NCBI GenBank assembly: GCA_029260035.1
Contig: JAJDEA010000265.1
Span: 1-48,406 of the forward strand
DNA: 48,406 nucleotides
From: Phycisphaerae bacterium
GTDB taxonomy: Bacteria; Planctomycetota; Phycisphaerae; UBA1845
Direction of reading: 5' to 3'
Shown here: one piece after another, positions 1-7,502 of the stretch
Position numbering within the stretch: the first letter of the stretch is position 1
How the letters are laid out: each line of letters begins with the position of its first letter
Translations under genes and position numbers: made by a program
The notes under the pieces: model-generated
The model's input: the letters and a program-made list of their open reading frames with translations, nothing else
The model's database searches: none
What the model was told of the DNA's origin: nothing

Positions 1-303
1 TTCTCGTCAATAACAGACAATATCCCACTCGCTGCGATGCTGGCTAAAATCTTCGGCCCAACGCCGGATGCAGCAGCCGCTTTGCCCACAACGCAATGGT
101 GGGCTGTCGTGTTTGGAGCCAACCTCGGCGGAAATATTACACCCATCGGCTCGGCCAGCACCGTTGTCGCCTGCACGATTCTCAAGAAGCACGGTCTCAA
201 AATAACATTTCTGGAATTCGTCAAAATCGGCGGTGTCTTCGCCCTGGCTCAACTCGCTATCGCGAGCGGCTATCTCTGGGTTCTCGGGATGCTGCTGGAA
301 TGA
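1..303 (+). CDS. Ion-transporter-superfamily permease, C-terminal fragment (ArsB/NhaD/SLC13-like)
   Basis: The frame is open at the left edge of the window and ends with TGA, so only the last 100 codons are present. The fragment carries a D-N-I-P-L motif about ten residues in, and later G-A-N-L-G-G-N-I-T-P-I-G-S-A-S. This Asn/Gly-rich hairpin signature is typical of the ArsB/NhaD/CitM/SLC13 ion-transporter superfamily, where it lines the substrate and cation pathway in the second half of the protein. It is followed by a hydrophobic C-terminal helix ending in L-L-E. The substrate (Na+/H+, arsenite or dicarboxylate) cannot be told from this piece. An internal ATG at 37 is not the true start, because the conserved D-N-I-P motif lies upstream of it. 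Confidence 0.8.
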   Translation, partial: FSSITDNIPLAAMLAKIFGPTPDAAAALPTTQWWAVVFGANLGGNITPIGSASTVVACTILKKHGLKITFLEFVKIGGVFALAQLAIASGYLWVLGMLLE

Positions 304-614
304 TCGTGCTGTACCGGCTCGTGAGGAATGTGCAACTCTTGCGGTCAGGCATATCTCATGCCCCGCTCGGCCATTGCAGAGAAGCGAGAGAAATGTCTCA
401 TATCCGACACATCAGAAGAACAGGATTGGCTCAATGGAGCCGCGCGTTGGCCCGAATCACTGCAAAGGACGGTTATTTCGATTGAATCGGATTGTTCGTT
501 TGGATATGATGCAAACTGAAACGGCCTGCGTTTCGCCATTCAGCGACCGCTGATTCAATCCAAGCGACGTCAGTTTGCTCATCGCGTTGGTGGAAGCGGG
601 AATAGGAGGTTGTA
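304..614. other. Intergenic region, no gene seen
   Basis: I see no credible coding frame, RNA gene or clear terminator here. The last bases hold the strong ribosome binding site AGGAGG (604-609) of the following IPTL-CTERM gene. A 17-base string at 358-374 recurs at 2246-2262, which may be chance. Confidence 0.5.
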
Positions 615-1244
615 ATGAAACACGACAAGCAAAATGTTTCCTGTGGTTTCGGTTTCGTAATGACCGCCTTGTACTGTGCTCCGGCGCTCGCGGGATCGCA
701 CCTGTGGCGGATCAACGAAGTGTTCAGCAACGCCGACGGAACGATTCAGTTTATCGAGATGAAGGAGTGCTGCGGATCCCCCAACGAGATCGCCCTGGTA
801 GGCAGGTGGGTTCTGAGTGACACAACGGGAAACCAGTTCGACTTTCCAGCCAACCTCGCGCCGGGGACCACGGCTAACAAGCATTTGCTGTTTGCGACGG
901 CAGGCTTTGCGGCGCTTCCAGGAGCACCTACGCCGGATTTCGTTATCGCTGACAACTTCTTCGACCTGAACCAGGACCAATTGACTTATTGGATGTATCC
1001 GGCTGCAACGCTTACGTTCGGCATCGGCGAGTTGCCAACGGACGGAATCAACTCCTTGAACGCAGACGCCACAACCGGCACCAATTCCCCAACCAATTTC
1101 GCGGATGAGACGGGCACAGTAAACACCAGCGGCCCGCCGGTTCCAACGACATCGCAATGGGGTCTGATTCTGATGGCACTGGTAATACTGTTAGTTGGCA
1201 CAATTGGGTCAAGAATGCGACGTGTGGAGAAGACGGTAGCATAG
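615..1244 (+). CDS. IPTL-CTERM surface protein, possibly lamin-tail-like
   Basis: This 209-residue protein is exported. Residues 12-26 form a signal peptide ending near A-L-A-G. The C-terminus has the IPTL-CTERM tripartite sorting signal: V-P-T-T-S-Q-W-G at 176-183, a transmembrane stretch at about 184-198, and a basic R-M-R-R cluster at 200-203. Family knowledge says such tails are recognised by an exosortase-type transpeptidase and leave the protein at the envelope or surface. The N-terminal domain (W-R-I-N-E-V-F-S-N-A-D-G then a W-V-L-S-D segment) resembles lamin-tail domains, but I cannot confirm this. The start is supported by AGGAGG six bases upstream. It appears monocistronic. Confidence 0.85.
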   Translation: MKHDKQNVSCGFGFVMTALYCAPALAGSHLWRINEVFSNADGTIQFIEMKECCGSPNEIALVGRWVLSDTTGNQFDFPANLAPGTTANKHLLFATAGFAALPGAPTPDFVIADNFFDLNQDQLTYWMYPAATLTFGIGELPTDGINSLNADATTGTNSPTNFADETGTVNTSGPPVPTTSQWGLILMALVILLVGTIGSRMRRVEKTVA

Positions 1245-1422
1245 AACAGTATCAACCTCAAACAAATTGGATAAACATACCAAGTCGCTCAAGACTCAGA
1301 AGAATATAGATCCGATTCCAAATACGGCGATCTAATCCTTGTTCGTGTGTAGAAGTTCTGGAACCTGGAACCAACAGAATGCCGGTCTTCTTTGCAAGAT
1401 ATGGCGGCGAAACACCATCGCT

Positions 1423-2022
1423 TCATTTTGCAGGGACGGGTTTACCATCCTTGTAGTTGATTTTGCAGGTGCGGCAATTCGTATCGGAGACAATTGCCAA
1501 GGCGCATGACTCGCACTTTCGGGCGGTGTGGATAGCAATCAACAGAATTCGAAAGGCGTTTGCGGCACCGTCGTAATCCTTGCGAATGCGAATCTCTACG
1601 TTTCCGATCATGCCCAATTTACACCGATCACACCATCCGAAGCGATCGGCGTTCTTACGGCATTGGCTGCATTGGATTTTTCCCACACTCCGAGGTTGGC
1701 CCTTAGCGATGTGGTAGGTAAGTCGCGACAGATACGCCTCCTTACCAACGAAGCCCATCTTACAACGTTCGCAAAAGCCGTCGGTCGCGATGGCTTTTTG
1801 ACAGATTTCACACTCGATGCGATCAGGATCAATTTGATGGCCGTGAGCGTCGAGCCACTCGAACAAGTCGGCCGACTCAATGCGGACTGATGCAATATGG
1901 CCAACCCCGCATCGCTGGCACCAACCACCCTTCATTCTTGCGATCTCGCATGTACAAATTGTCTGCTGGCCGGACGGTGTGTTTGCTACAAAAAGAAAAA
2001 ACGTAAAAGATGCCAGGATCAT
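1423..2022 (-). CDS. Secreted four-module CxxC (zinc-ribbon-like) protein, unknown function
   Basis: The 199-residue product begins with a hydrophobic signal segment (M-I-L-A-S-F-T-F-F-L-F). Four similar Cys modules follow. Three have the form C-x2-C-x(8-9)-C-x2-C (for example C-E-I-C ... F-C-E-R-C and C-S-Q-C ... W-C-D-R-C). The first is a slightly degenerate C-T-C ... W-C-Q-R-C. The modules are separated by about 30-40 residues, and three of them are followed by a G-hydrophobic-hydrophobic step. This predicts four metal-binding or disulfide-bonded knuckles outside the cytoplasm. I chose the ATG at 2022 because GGAG lies seven bases upstream; a GTG at 2055 would add 11 residues before the signal. 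I do not recognise the family. Confidence 0.75.
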   Translation of the reverse strand: MILASFTFFLFVANTPSGQQTICTCEIARMKGGWCQRCGVGHIASVRIESADLFEWLDAHGHQIDPDRIECEICQKAIATDGFCERCKMGFVGKEAYLSRLTYHIAKGQPRSVGKIQCSQCRKNADRFGWCDRCKLGMIGNVEIRIRKDYDGAANAFRILLIAIHTARKCESCALAIVSDTNCRTCKINYKDGKPVPAK

Positions 2023-2243
2023 GGCGTCGCTCCGTCGGATTGGTGACAAGTTCACGCCTCAAGAATATGAAAAACTGCCCCGGTTTAACGGGGAATTAGA
2101 ACATACCGCACACATGTTATCATTCTTTCTTTGGCGAGCAAACCTAGGACGAACTCTGTTCCATCGCGATGTGCGGTAGAATATTCCCTACGCAAATATT
2201 CGGAATTCGCCAGCACTTTCAACTGATCGCGACGAGGCAGATA

Positions 2244-2717
2244 TTATGCCCCGCTCGGCCATATTTCTTCGCATATCTTGTAGTCGGCGACTGTCATGCC
2301 CAGGGTTTCGTAGGTCTCGATGGCTCGTCTGTTCTCATGAAACACATACAGTCGAAGACCGCAGACGTCGGGCTGATTTTTCGCCTCAGATCGAACATGA
2401 TTGTACAGAGCGCGAAACACTCCCTGCCTTCGAGCCTTCTTCACAACATACACGCTTTGAATCCACCAGAAGAAGCCGTTGCGCCAATCGCTCCATTCCA
2501 CGGTGGTCATGGTCTGTCCGACCGGCTCGCCAGCCAGCTCCGCGATATAGTATGTACACTTCGTCGGATCATTTAGTGCCGCTTCAACGCCACAACGAAC
2601 GACACCGTCGTCCAGCTGTTTATCCTCCGTTTCGATCGCCATGGCTTGGTTATACGAGACGATCGTGGTGAGGTCGTCGAGTGTCGCACGCCGAACTTGA
2701 ATCGCTTTTGTATCCAT
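2244..2717 (-). CDS. GNAT family N-acetyltransferase
   Basis: This 157-residue protein has the GCN5-related acetyltransferase fold throughout. It starts with I-Q-V-R-R-A-T-L-D-D-L (beta1/alpha1). The acetyl-CoA pyrophosphate loop region is V-Y-V-V-K-K-A-R-R-Q-G-V-F (a Q/R-x-x-G-x-A-like motif A). It ends with the E-N-R-R-A-I-E-T-Y-E-T-L-G-M motif B, usually stacked near the product thiol. Length is normal for a single-domain GNAT. GAGG lies four bases before the ATG. The gene is 151 bp downstream of the methionine gamma-lyase-like gene on the same strand. The acceptor substrate is unknown. Confidence 0.88.
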   Translation of the reverse strand: MDTKAIQVRRATLDDLTTIVSYNQAMAIETEDKQLDDGVVRCGVEAALNDPTKCTYYIAELAGEPVGQTMTTVEWSDWRNGFFWWIQSVYVVKKARRQGVFRALYNHVRSEAKNQPDVCGLRLYVFHENRRAIETYETLGMTVADYKICEEIWPSGA

Positions 2718-2868
2718 AAGTCCTCATCGTAAGCCTCCTCGTCGAAATCAACAACGGTTCAATTGTCATGTAAATTTGGTCGCGGGAGGGCGCCTTTTGA
2801 ATATTAGTTCGGTAGACACCGCACAGCCTTATTTCCGCGGGTCATGATTCGAGAACTGTTCTTCCACG

Positions 2869-4179
2869 TCACACCTGCTCAAGCGCTTGATTGAGGTCAT
2901 CCATTATGTCCTGCCAGTCTTCCAGGCCAACGCTGAGGCGGATGCCGCCTGGCACCAAGCCGAGGCGCCGTTTTTCTTCTTCCGGAATCGCGGCGTGCGT
3001 CATCGAATATGGAGCTTCGATCAATGTCTTGACCTGGCCAAGAGACACCGCCAAGGTGAGCGTATAAGCATTCCTGGCAGCCCAGTTGATGAAACGCACT
3101 GCGCTCTCACCCGTGCCATCTGAGTCCTTCACCTCAAAGTAGATCAACGAACCAGGCGCAAATCTACCACGGTTGTCGCACATCTGTTTTTTGGCGAGAT
3201 CATACTGTGGAAAAGACGGCAGACCTGGGTAATAAACGGCCTCCACTTTATCATGGGCTTCGAGGAATTTCGCAATTCGATGAGCGGTCTTTTGATAGTT
3301 GGCCATGCGCGTCGCGAGTGTAGGCAGGCCGTATACCAATGGAGGCCAGGCGCTTCTAGGAGAAAGGGCACCGCCAAAATCCTTGCGATACATGATTAAA
3401 TCATGGTACAAAGAACGTGGGCCAATGACCGCCCCGCCGATGTCTGTTCCAAATCCACCGATCGCTTTCGTGAGCGATTGACAAACGAGATCGGCTCCCA
3501 GGCTGATCGGACGCTGACAATACGGTGTCGCAAACGTGTTATCCACGATGATCTTGATTTTCTGGCTCACATCTCGACTCGTGTTCTCTTTGTCGATAAT
3601 CTCACGGACTGCCGCAATATCGATGAGACGGAGATCGGGGTTGACGGGTGTTTCAAAATATACGACGCGCGTTTCGGGCTTGATCGCACCGCGCGTAGCA
3701 TCCAGATTCGTCATATCGACAAGCGTCGAATCAATGCGAAACCGGGGAAGCCAATTTGTTAGTAGCGAATACGAACAGCCGTAGAGCGTCCGGTGGGCAA
3801 CGACATGGTCGCCCGAACCCGCCAACGTACAAATAGCCGCTGAAATAGCCGCCATGCCCGATGCGAAGCAGAGCGCCATTTCTCCACCTTCCGCAGCAGC
3901 CAGATTGTCTTCGAGCATGTCGCCGTTCGGTTCGCCGAGTCGATCGTAAACATATATAGGTATCTGCGAGGAAGCCTCATCGATGTCCTGGGCGAACTGC
4001 TCAAAACCCTTGGCGCCCCTCTCCGCTGAGTCCAGGCGAAATGCCGCACTAGCTGTAATTGGGGGAACAACGTGATGACTATATTCCCACCGATGGGATA
4101 CGGCTCTACCATGAATCAAGCGACTTCTAATGTTGCGATCAGATTCCGGACTGGATGTTCGGTTTTCAGGATTGCTCAT
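2869..4179 (-). CDS. Methionine gamma-lyase-like PLP enzyme (Cys/Met metabolism family)
   Basis: The 436-residue protein belongs to the trans-sulfuration PLP family (PF01053). The PLP-binding lysine is K238 in Q-S-L-T-K-A-I-G-G. D213 in I-V-D-N-T-F pairs with the pyridine nitrogen, and Y78/R80 (Y-V-Y-D-R) are the phosphate-binding pair. L-Y-G-C-S-Y at 132-137 places Cys135 where methionine gamma-lyases have their characteristic active-site Cys, favouring Met gamma-elimination (methanethiol, 2-oxobutyrate, ammonia). Cystathionine gamma-synthase or O-acetylhomoserine sulfhydrylase activity remains possible. I start at 4179 because GGGAG lies eight bases upstream. A start at 4281 would add 34 residues that look non-homologous and would cover a possible promoter. 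The lysine context T-K-A-I-G-G-F-G differs from the usual T-K-Y-x-x-G-H. Confidence 0.87.
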   Translation of the reverse strand: MSNPENRTSSPESDRNIRSRLIHGRAVSHRWEYSHHVVPPITASAAFRLDSAERGAKGFEQFAQDIDEASSQIPIYVYDRLGEPNGDMLEDNLAAAEGGEMALCFASGMAAISAAICTLAGSGDHVVAHRTLYGCSYSLLTNWLPRFRIDSTLVDMTNLDATRGAIKPETRVVYFETPVNPDLRLIDIAAVREIIDKENTSRDVSQKIKIIVDNTFATPYCQRPISLGADLVCQSLTKAIGGFGTDIGGAVIGPRSLYHDLIMYRKDFGGALSPRSAWPPLVYGLPTLATRMANYQKTAHRIAKFLEAHDKVEAVYYPGLPSFPQYDLAKKQMCDNRGRFAPGSLIYFEVKDSDGTGESAVRFINWAARNAYTLTLAVSLGQVKTLIEAPYSMTHAAIPEEEKRRLGLVPGGIRLSVGLEDWQDIMDDLNQALEQV

Positions 4180-4643
4180 TGTCTTTTCTCCCGGTACATC
4201 AGCAAACGCGCAATCAATGCGGGGAAAACATATCAAGAACCGTGCCAGTTGCAGCAGAATGGCGTCACGCAATGTGGTCAATTGTCGAGACCAATCGTCG
4301 CCGATCGGGTATCCCTGTAGTGCGCGGCGACGGATCGGCTAATCGTGAACGAGTTGGTGCAAGATTACGGCCCAGCTCGAGCACCAAGAAGAAAAACTGA
4401 AAATGTTGATTGGATGAACCGGTGTGCGACAAACGCCAAGGAATAGCCGTCTGCCGTTGGTAACAATTCGCCGGAAGGAGTTTGGCAAAATGTCTTATTT
4501 GTGTTTACCGGCACAGCTACTTTCTCATCGGCCGCGCCTAACCGGAGGGTGCATCACGCACCTCTGATGCTTGATACCCATTGAAGAAGATCGACTATTG
4601 AAGCTCTCGTTGGCTTCAGAAAGTCTTCGCCCACATGGGTCAC
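4180..4643. other. Intergenic region upstream of the gamma-lyase gene
   Basis: No convincing gene lies in this stretch. On the minus strand a sigma-54-like element sits at 4232-4247. On the plus strand a 25-codon frame at 4490-4567 has a good AAGGAG but no recognisable product. I see no terminator hairpin with a T run. Confidence 0.4.
4232..4247 (-). promoter_or_regulatory. Weak sigma-54-like promoter upstream of the gamma-lyase gene
   Basis: The minus strand reads TGGCACG-GTTC-TTGAT. The -24 element is at full consensus and the spacing is right, but the -12 element has GA instead of the nearly invariant GC. The -12 end is 53 bp from the ATG at 4179. Confidence 0.3.
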
Positions 4644-4931
4644 TTACGGGCAGATATCGCGCTGAGTCCCAAGAGGCGGCCCCTCGTTGCCACAACCACC
4701 AGGAATGGTGCAGGAAGGGTCTACGCAAAAATCGCCAATGTCGGCGGCATTCGTTTCGAAACTGCCCGGCGTGCAATTGGCGAGCACCGTCCCGCAGGGG
4801 TCGAAGATGCGCGTGAACTGAATGAATCGGTCGTCACACGAATCCACAAAACCGAACTGGAACAAAGCCCCAGCTGTAAGTAGCGCCAACATTCGAACGC
4901 TGTGTTTTTTTTCGAAAGCACTTTTTTTCAT
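4644..4931 (-). CDS. Small Cys-rich secreted protein (paralogue of the adjacent gene)
   Basis: This 95-residue protein starts M-K-K-S-A-F-E-K-K, has a hydrophobic signal segment (M-L-A-L-L-T-A-G-A-L-F), and reaches its first Cys just after it (V-D-S-C-D-D). Further Cys residues lie in D-P-C-G, A-N-C-T, D-F-C-V, P-S-C-T, G-G-C-G and the terminal D-I-C-P. The even spread suggests disulfides outside the cytoplasm. It follows the similar gene at 5011-5271 on the same strand, 79 bp downstream, so the two are likely co-transcribed. The chosen ATG has GAGG 12 bases upstream; a TTG at 4949 would add six residues. Function unknown. Confidence 0.65.
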   Translation of the reverse strand: MKKSAFEKKHSVRMLALLTAGALFQFGFVDSCDDRFIQFTRIFDPCGTVLANCTPGSFETNAADIGDFCVDPSCTIPGGCGNEGPPLGTQRDICP

Positions 4932-5010
4932 AGTTGCCAAAATCCTCAAGCTCGCGGCTTATTAGTGCGCGGAAAACTCAAACAGAGGCCGCCACCAGAA
5001 CACTCATACC

Positions 5011-5271
5011 CTAGTTAGACGGACAGTCCCTGAAAATCGGAGGGCTGTCTTGCCCCTCTATGGTCTGATTGCCGCCGCCGGTTCCGCTACACGGATCCAC
5101 TGTCCCGCCAAGCAGGCCGTTTTGGCAGTCAAAAATGAAACAAAAATCGCTAGCTGTCAGCAGAGCCCTACCTGTAAAACTGGTACAACTTGTCGCTGGT
5201 CCTGCAAGTAAAAACCCCCCAGCGGCGACAAGCCCTGCAATCATAGCTATTCGTTTTGCGCGTATACGCAT
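5011..5271 (-). CDS. Small Cys-rich secreted protein
   Basis: This 86-residue protein begins with a basic stretch (M-R-I-R-A-K-R) and a hydrophobic segment (I-A-M-I-A-G-L-V-A-A-G-G-F-L-L-A-G). The first Cys follows shortly after (T-S-C-T-S-F-T-G-R), so it could be a secreted protein or lipoprotein. Cys pairs occur in D-F-C-F-I-F-D-C, and the C-terminus is Gly-rich and ends F-R-D-C-P-S-N. The next gene downstream has the same plan: signal, S-C, an internal D-P-C, a G-G-x-G-N stretch and a terminal D-x-C-P. They therefore look like tandem paralogues. GGGAG seven bases before the ATG supports the start. Function unknown. Confidence 0.68.
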   Translation of the reverse strand: MRIRAKRIAMIAGLVAAGGFLLAGPATSCTSFTGRALLTASDFCFIFDCQNGLLGGTVDPCSGTGGGNQTIEGQDSPPIFRDCPSN

Positions 5272-5572
5272 ATTCTGACTCCCGAAACTGAAAGAACCAA
5301 AAACCCCACAGATGCCGCACTCTGCGTGCGAAAAGCCGACCTGTCACAGCACTATAAAGCCAATCTGCCCCGGTCGCAACAACGGACAACAAAAGCTGCT
5401 ACGGCCGAATCCAACCGTCAATCGGGCCGACCCGCGCCCTCGAATGGAATTTTCGCCTGGTGGGACTGTCCAGGCAAGCAGGCGATAGCAGCGAACAGTC
5501 ATGTATGAAGGCGAATCGCACTATTACGCAAGTTAAGGCACATCCGATCGCTAGAGTAGAATAGAGCTTGCT
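5272..5572. other. Intergenic region with competing hairpins and repeat copy 1
   Basis: There is no gene. A hairpin GCCTGG/CCAGGC (5455-5460 with 5470-5475) shares bases with an alternative pairing TCGCCTG/CAGGCGA (5453-5459 with 5479-5485), so the two are mutually exclusive. Dispersed repeat copy 1 follows directly at 5486 and runs into the mtnA stop codon. Confidence 0.5.
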
Positions 5573-5575
5573 CTA
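5486..5575 (+). repeat. 90-92 bp dispersed repeat, copy 1
   Basis: This 90 bp element is one of four copies in the window, all on the plus strand. Shared blocks are a 5' AGCAGCGAA-like start, a central GGCGAAT segment, and a 3' block GTAGAATAGAGC followed by TTGCTCTA. The last 14 bases, TAGAGC-TT-GCTCTA, are palindromic. The final CTA is the complement of the mtnA TAG stop codon, so the element abuts and supplies that stop. Copy 1 is the most diverged in its middle. Confidence 0.8.
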
Positions 5576-6637
5576 GGCATTTTTCATAATTTCGGCGATT
5601 CCAGAGGCTGTGACGGGTTCCACCAGCCCGGCATCGGTGATTAGCCCTCGGACGAATTTGGCGGGGGTAACATCAAACGCAGGACAAAAACACGGGATAT
5701 CCGCCGGAGCGGTCAGTCGTCCAAACCCGCGCCTGACTTCCTCCGGGTCCCTTTCCTCGATCGGAATTGCAGAACCGTCCTGAGTAGCCAGATCAATTGT
5801 GCTTCGCGGCGCAGCGACATAGAACGGGATTTCGTGAGCCTTGGCCAACACAGCGACACCATAGGTTCCGATCTTGTTTGCAACATCGCCGTTGGCAGCG
5901 ATGCGATCCGCTCCGGTAATGACCAGGTCAATCTTCCCTTCCCGCATCAACGAAGCAGCCATGTTGTCACAAATCACAGTCACATCGATCCCGGCTTGTT
6001 GAAGCTCCCAAGCGGTTAGTCGCGATCCCTGGAGCAAGGGTCTGGTCTCATCGGCGAATACGCGAAATGATCGCCCCTTCTCGTGCGCAACATACATTGG
6101 GGCCAGTGCCGTGCCATACTCAGCCGTTGCCAACCCCCCTGCGTTGCAGTGCGTCAACACGCCCATCCCGTCTTCAATAAGCGATTCGCCAACCCTCCCG
6201 ATCTCGCGACACATAGCCGCATCCTCATCCCGAATGCGCTTCGCTTCTTCAAGAAGGGTGTTTTTGATATCACTGACATTTGAATTTCCTTTGGCCTTTG
6301 CAACGCATTTCATACGTTCAAGTGCCCAGGACAGATTCACGGCGGTTGGCCGAGATGATGCCAGGTAGTCACATGTCTCATCAAGCTTGCTAAGAAACTC
6401 CTTGATGTCCGTGCCGGCGAAATCTCGAATCCCGAGAACGGCCCCCATGGCGGCGGCTATGCCAATCGCCGGAGCGCCGCGCACGCTAAGTCGCTGAATC
6501 GCATGCCAAATAGATTGCGGATCGCGGCATTCGATGCGGATCAGCGTTTCCGGGAGTTGCGTTTGATCGATGAGTGACACATACCCGTCAATGCCGCCGA
6601 TCCATTCAATTGTCCTGGGTAGGTCACCGGTTTTCAT
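5573..6637 (-). CDS. mtnA: S-methyl-5-thioribose-1-phosphate isomerase
   Basis: This enzyme isomerises methylthioribose-1-phosphate to methylthioribulose-1-phosphate in the methionine salvage pathway (cytoplasmic). The 354-residue protein has R-G-A-P-A-I-G-I at 53-60 (substrate phosphate loop), L-T-H-C-N-A-G-G at 161-168 with the catalytic Cys164, and I-T-G-A-D-R-I-A-A-N-G-D at 240-251 with the catalytic Asp244. The length fits the family. The ATG at 6637 overlaps the purE stop by one base (TGATG), which indicates translational coupling; a TTG one codon earlier is less likely. The stop codon lies inside dispersed repeat copy 1. No other methionine-salvage gene is visible in the window. Confidence 0.95.
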   Translation of the reverse strand: MKTGDLPRTIEWIGGIDGYVSLIDQTQLPETLIRIECRDPQSIWHAIQRLSVRGAPAIGIAAAMGAVLGIRDFAGTDIKEFLSKLDETCDYLASSRPTAVNLSWALERMKCVAKAKGNSNVSDIKNTLLEEAKRIRDEDAAMCREIGRVGESLIEDGMGVLTHCNAGGLATAEYGTALAPMYVAHEKGRSFRVFADETRPLLQGSRLTAWELQQAGIDVTVICDNMAASLMREGKIDLVITGADRIAANGDVANKIGTYGVAVLAKAHEIPFYVAAPRSTIDLATQDGSAIPIEERDPEEVRRGFGRLTAPADIPCFCPAFDVTPAKFVRGLITDAGLVEPVTASGIAEIMKNA

Positions 6638-7140
6638 CAACCGAGCTTTTCCTGTATTGCGTCATTTCGTTTGGAAACCGCGAGAGCTTGGTCTTCCTTG
6701 AATTGGCGATACTTTTTCGCAAGCTCCTCGTCGAAACGCGATATGATTTGTACCGCGAGAAGAGCCGCGTTCTTCGCGCCCGCATCGCCGACACTTACCG
6801 TTGCGACGGGGATTCCCGGCGGCATTTGCACGGTCGAAAGGAGTGCGTCAAAACCCTGAAGCGAACCACTGACCAGCGGAATGCCAATCACCGGAAGCGT
6901 CGTGTGAGCTGCGATCGCACCAGCGAGCGCGTTTGACATGCCAGCTGCGGCGATGATGACAACAATTCCTTCACGCTCGGCGTTGGTTGCGAAATCGCAA
7001 ACTCGCTGAGGGTTACGATGAGCGCTCATGACCTCAACAAACGGATTCTCGCCAAACGAACGAAGTTGTTTGACGCATTTTTCCATCGTCGGCCAATCCG
7101 AGTCACTACCGAATACAATTGCGACGCGTTTCTTTGTCAT
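6637..7140 (-). CDS. purE: PurE: AIR carboxylase or N5-CAIR mutase with a class II-like loop
   Basis: This 167-residue protein acts at the carboxylation step of purine synthesis that yields CAIR. It has the G-S-D-S-D-W-P-T-M nucleotide-phosphate motif at 11-19 and M-S-A-H-R-N-P at 38-44 with His41. Its C-terminal half is class I-like (L-L-S-T-V-Q-M-P-P-G-I-P-V and A-G-A-K-N-A-A-L-L-A). The class I loop G-A-A-H-L-P-G-M, which carries the second conserved His, is replaced by G-M-S-N-A-L-A-G at 67-74. S-N-A-L and S-N-G-L loops are what I recall for class II enzymes, which use CO2 directly. Class is therefore uncertain, and no purK is visible here. The gene is the first of a coupled pair with mtnA. 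Confidence 0.93.
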   Translation of the reverse strand: MTKKRVAIVFGSDSDWPTMEKCVKQLRSFGENPFVEVMSAHRNPQRVCDFATNAEREGIVVIIAAAGMSNALAGAIAAHTTLPVIGIPLVSGSLQGFDALLSTVQMPPGIPVATVSVGDAGAKNAALLAVQIISRFDEELAKKYRQFKEDQALAVSKRNDAIQEKLG

Positions 7141-7502
7141 GCCTGGTCCCTTGTTCTATAGGCAAAAGGAATACAATCACTAAACAGCTTGGAAGCAGTT
7201 TTGACGGATCAGCTGCTTCGCAGCCGGATTGTATAATATTCGAGCGGAAAAACCAGAATTCAAGTCAACGAAAAAATGATGTTTGCTCCGACATTCGACC
7301 CCGTGGGCGCGCGACGCCATACGCTCGCGTGATGGCTGTGAATCCGCTAGGATCGATTTGACGCTGGATGTTGTCGATTACGAAGTGCGGGGATACCGTT
7401 CGGTTTCGCACGACCAAGAACAAGAAAGACGACCTTGTTTAACTGGTTGAAGTCAACAAACGGCTCGGGCACGACAGAGATCGACTACACATTCTGACCA
7501 AT
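7141..7502. other. Intergenic region between divergent purE and the JAMM gene
   Basis: No gene is seen. I looked specifically for a small ThiS/CysO-like sulfur carrier with a C-terminal Gly-Gly and found none. A TATAAT box occurs at 7232-7237 on the plus strand, but the nearest TTGACG is 25 bp upstream, too far for a normal promoter. Confidence 0.4.

Noticed and set aside
358..374. A 17-base string repeated at 2246-2262
   Set aside because: The chance of one such match in a 48-kb window is not negligible, and the flanks do not match.
4180..4281. Longer N-terminus for the gamma-lyase gene (start 4281)
   Set aside because: The extra 34 residues have no family match, and GGGAG lies correctly before the ATG at 4179. 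The region also contains a promoter-like element.
4490..4567. A 25-codon plus-strand frame with AAGGAG nine bases upstream
   Set aside because: No similarity, no conserved features and very short. The good Shine-Dalgarno alone is not enough.
7201..7237. TTGACG and TATAAT as a plus-strand promoter for the JAMM gene
   Set aside because: The spacer is 25 bp, far outside the normal range.
7141..7502. A CysO/ThiS-like small carrier beside the JAMM protease
   Set aside because: No frame of about 80-90 residues ending in Gly-Gly is present.
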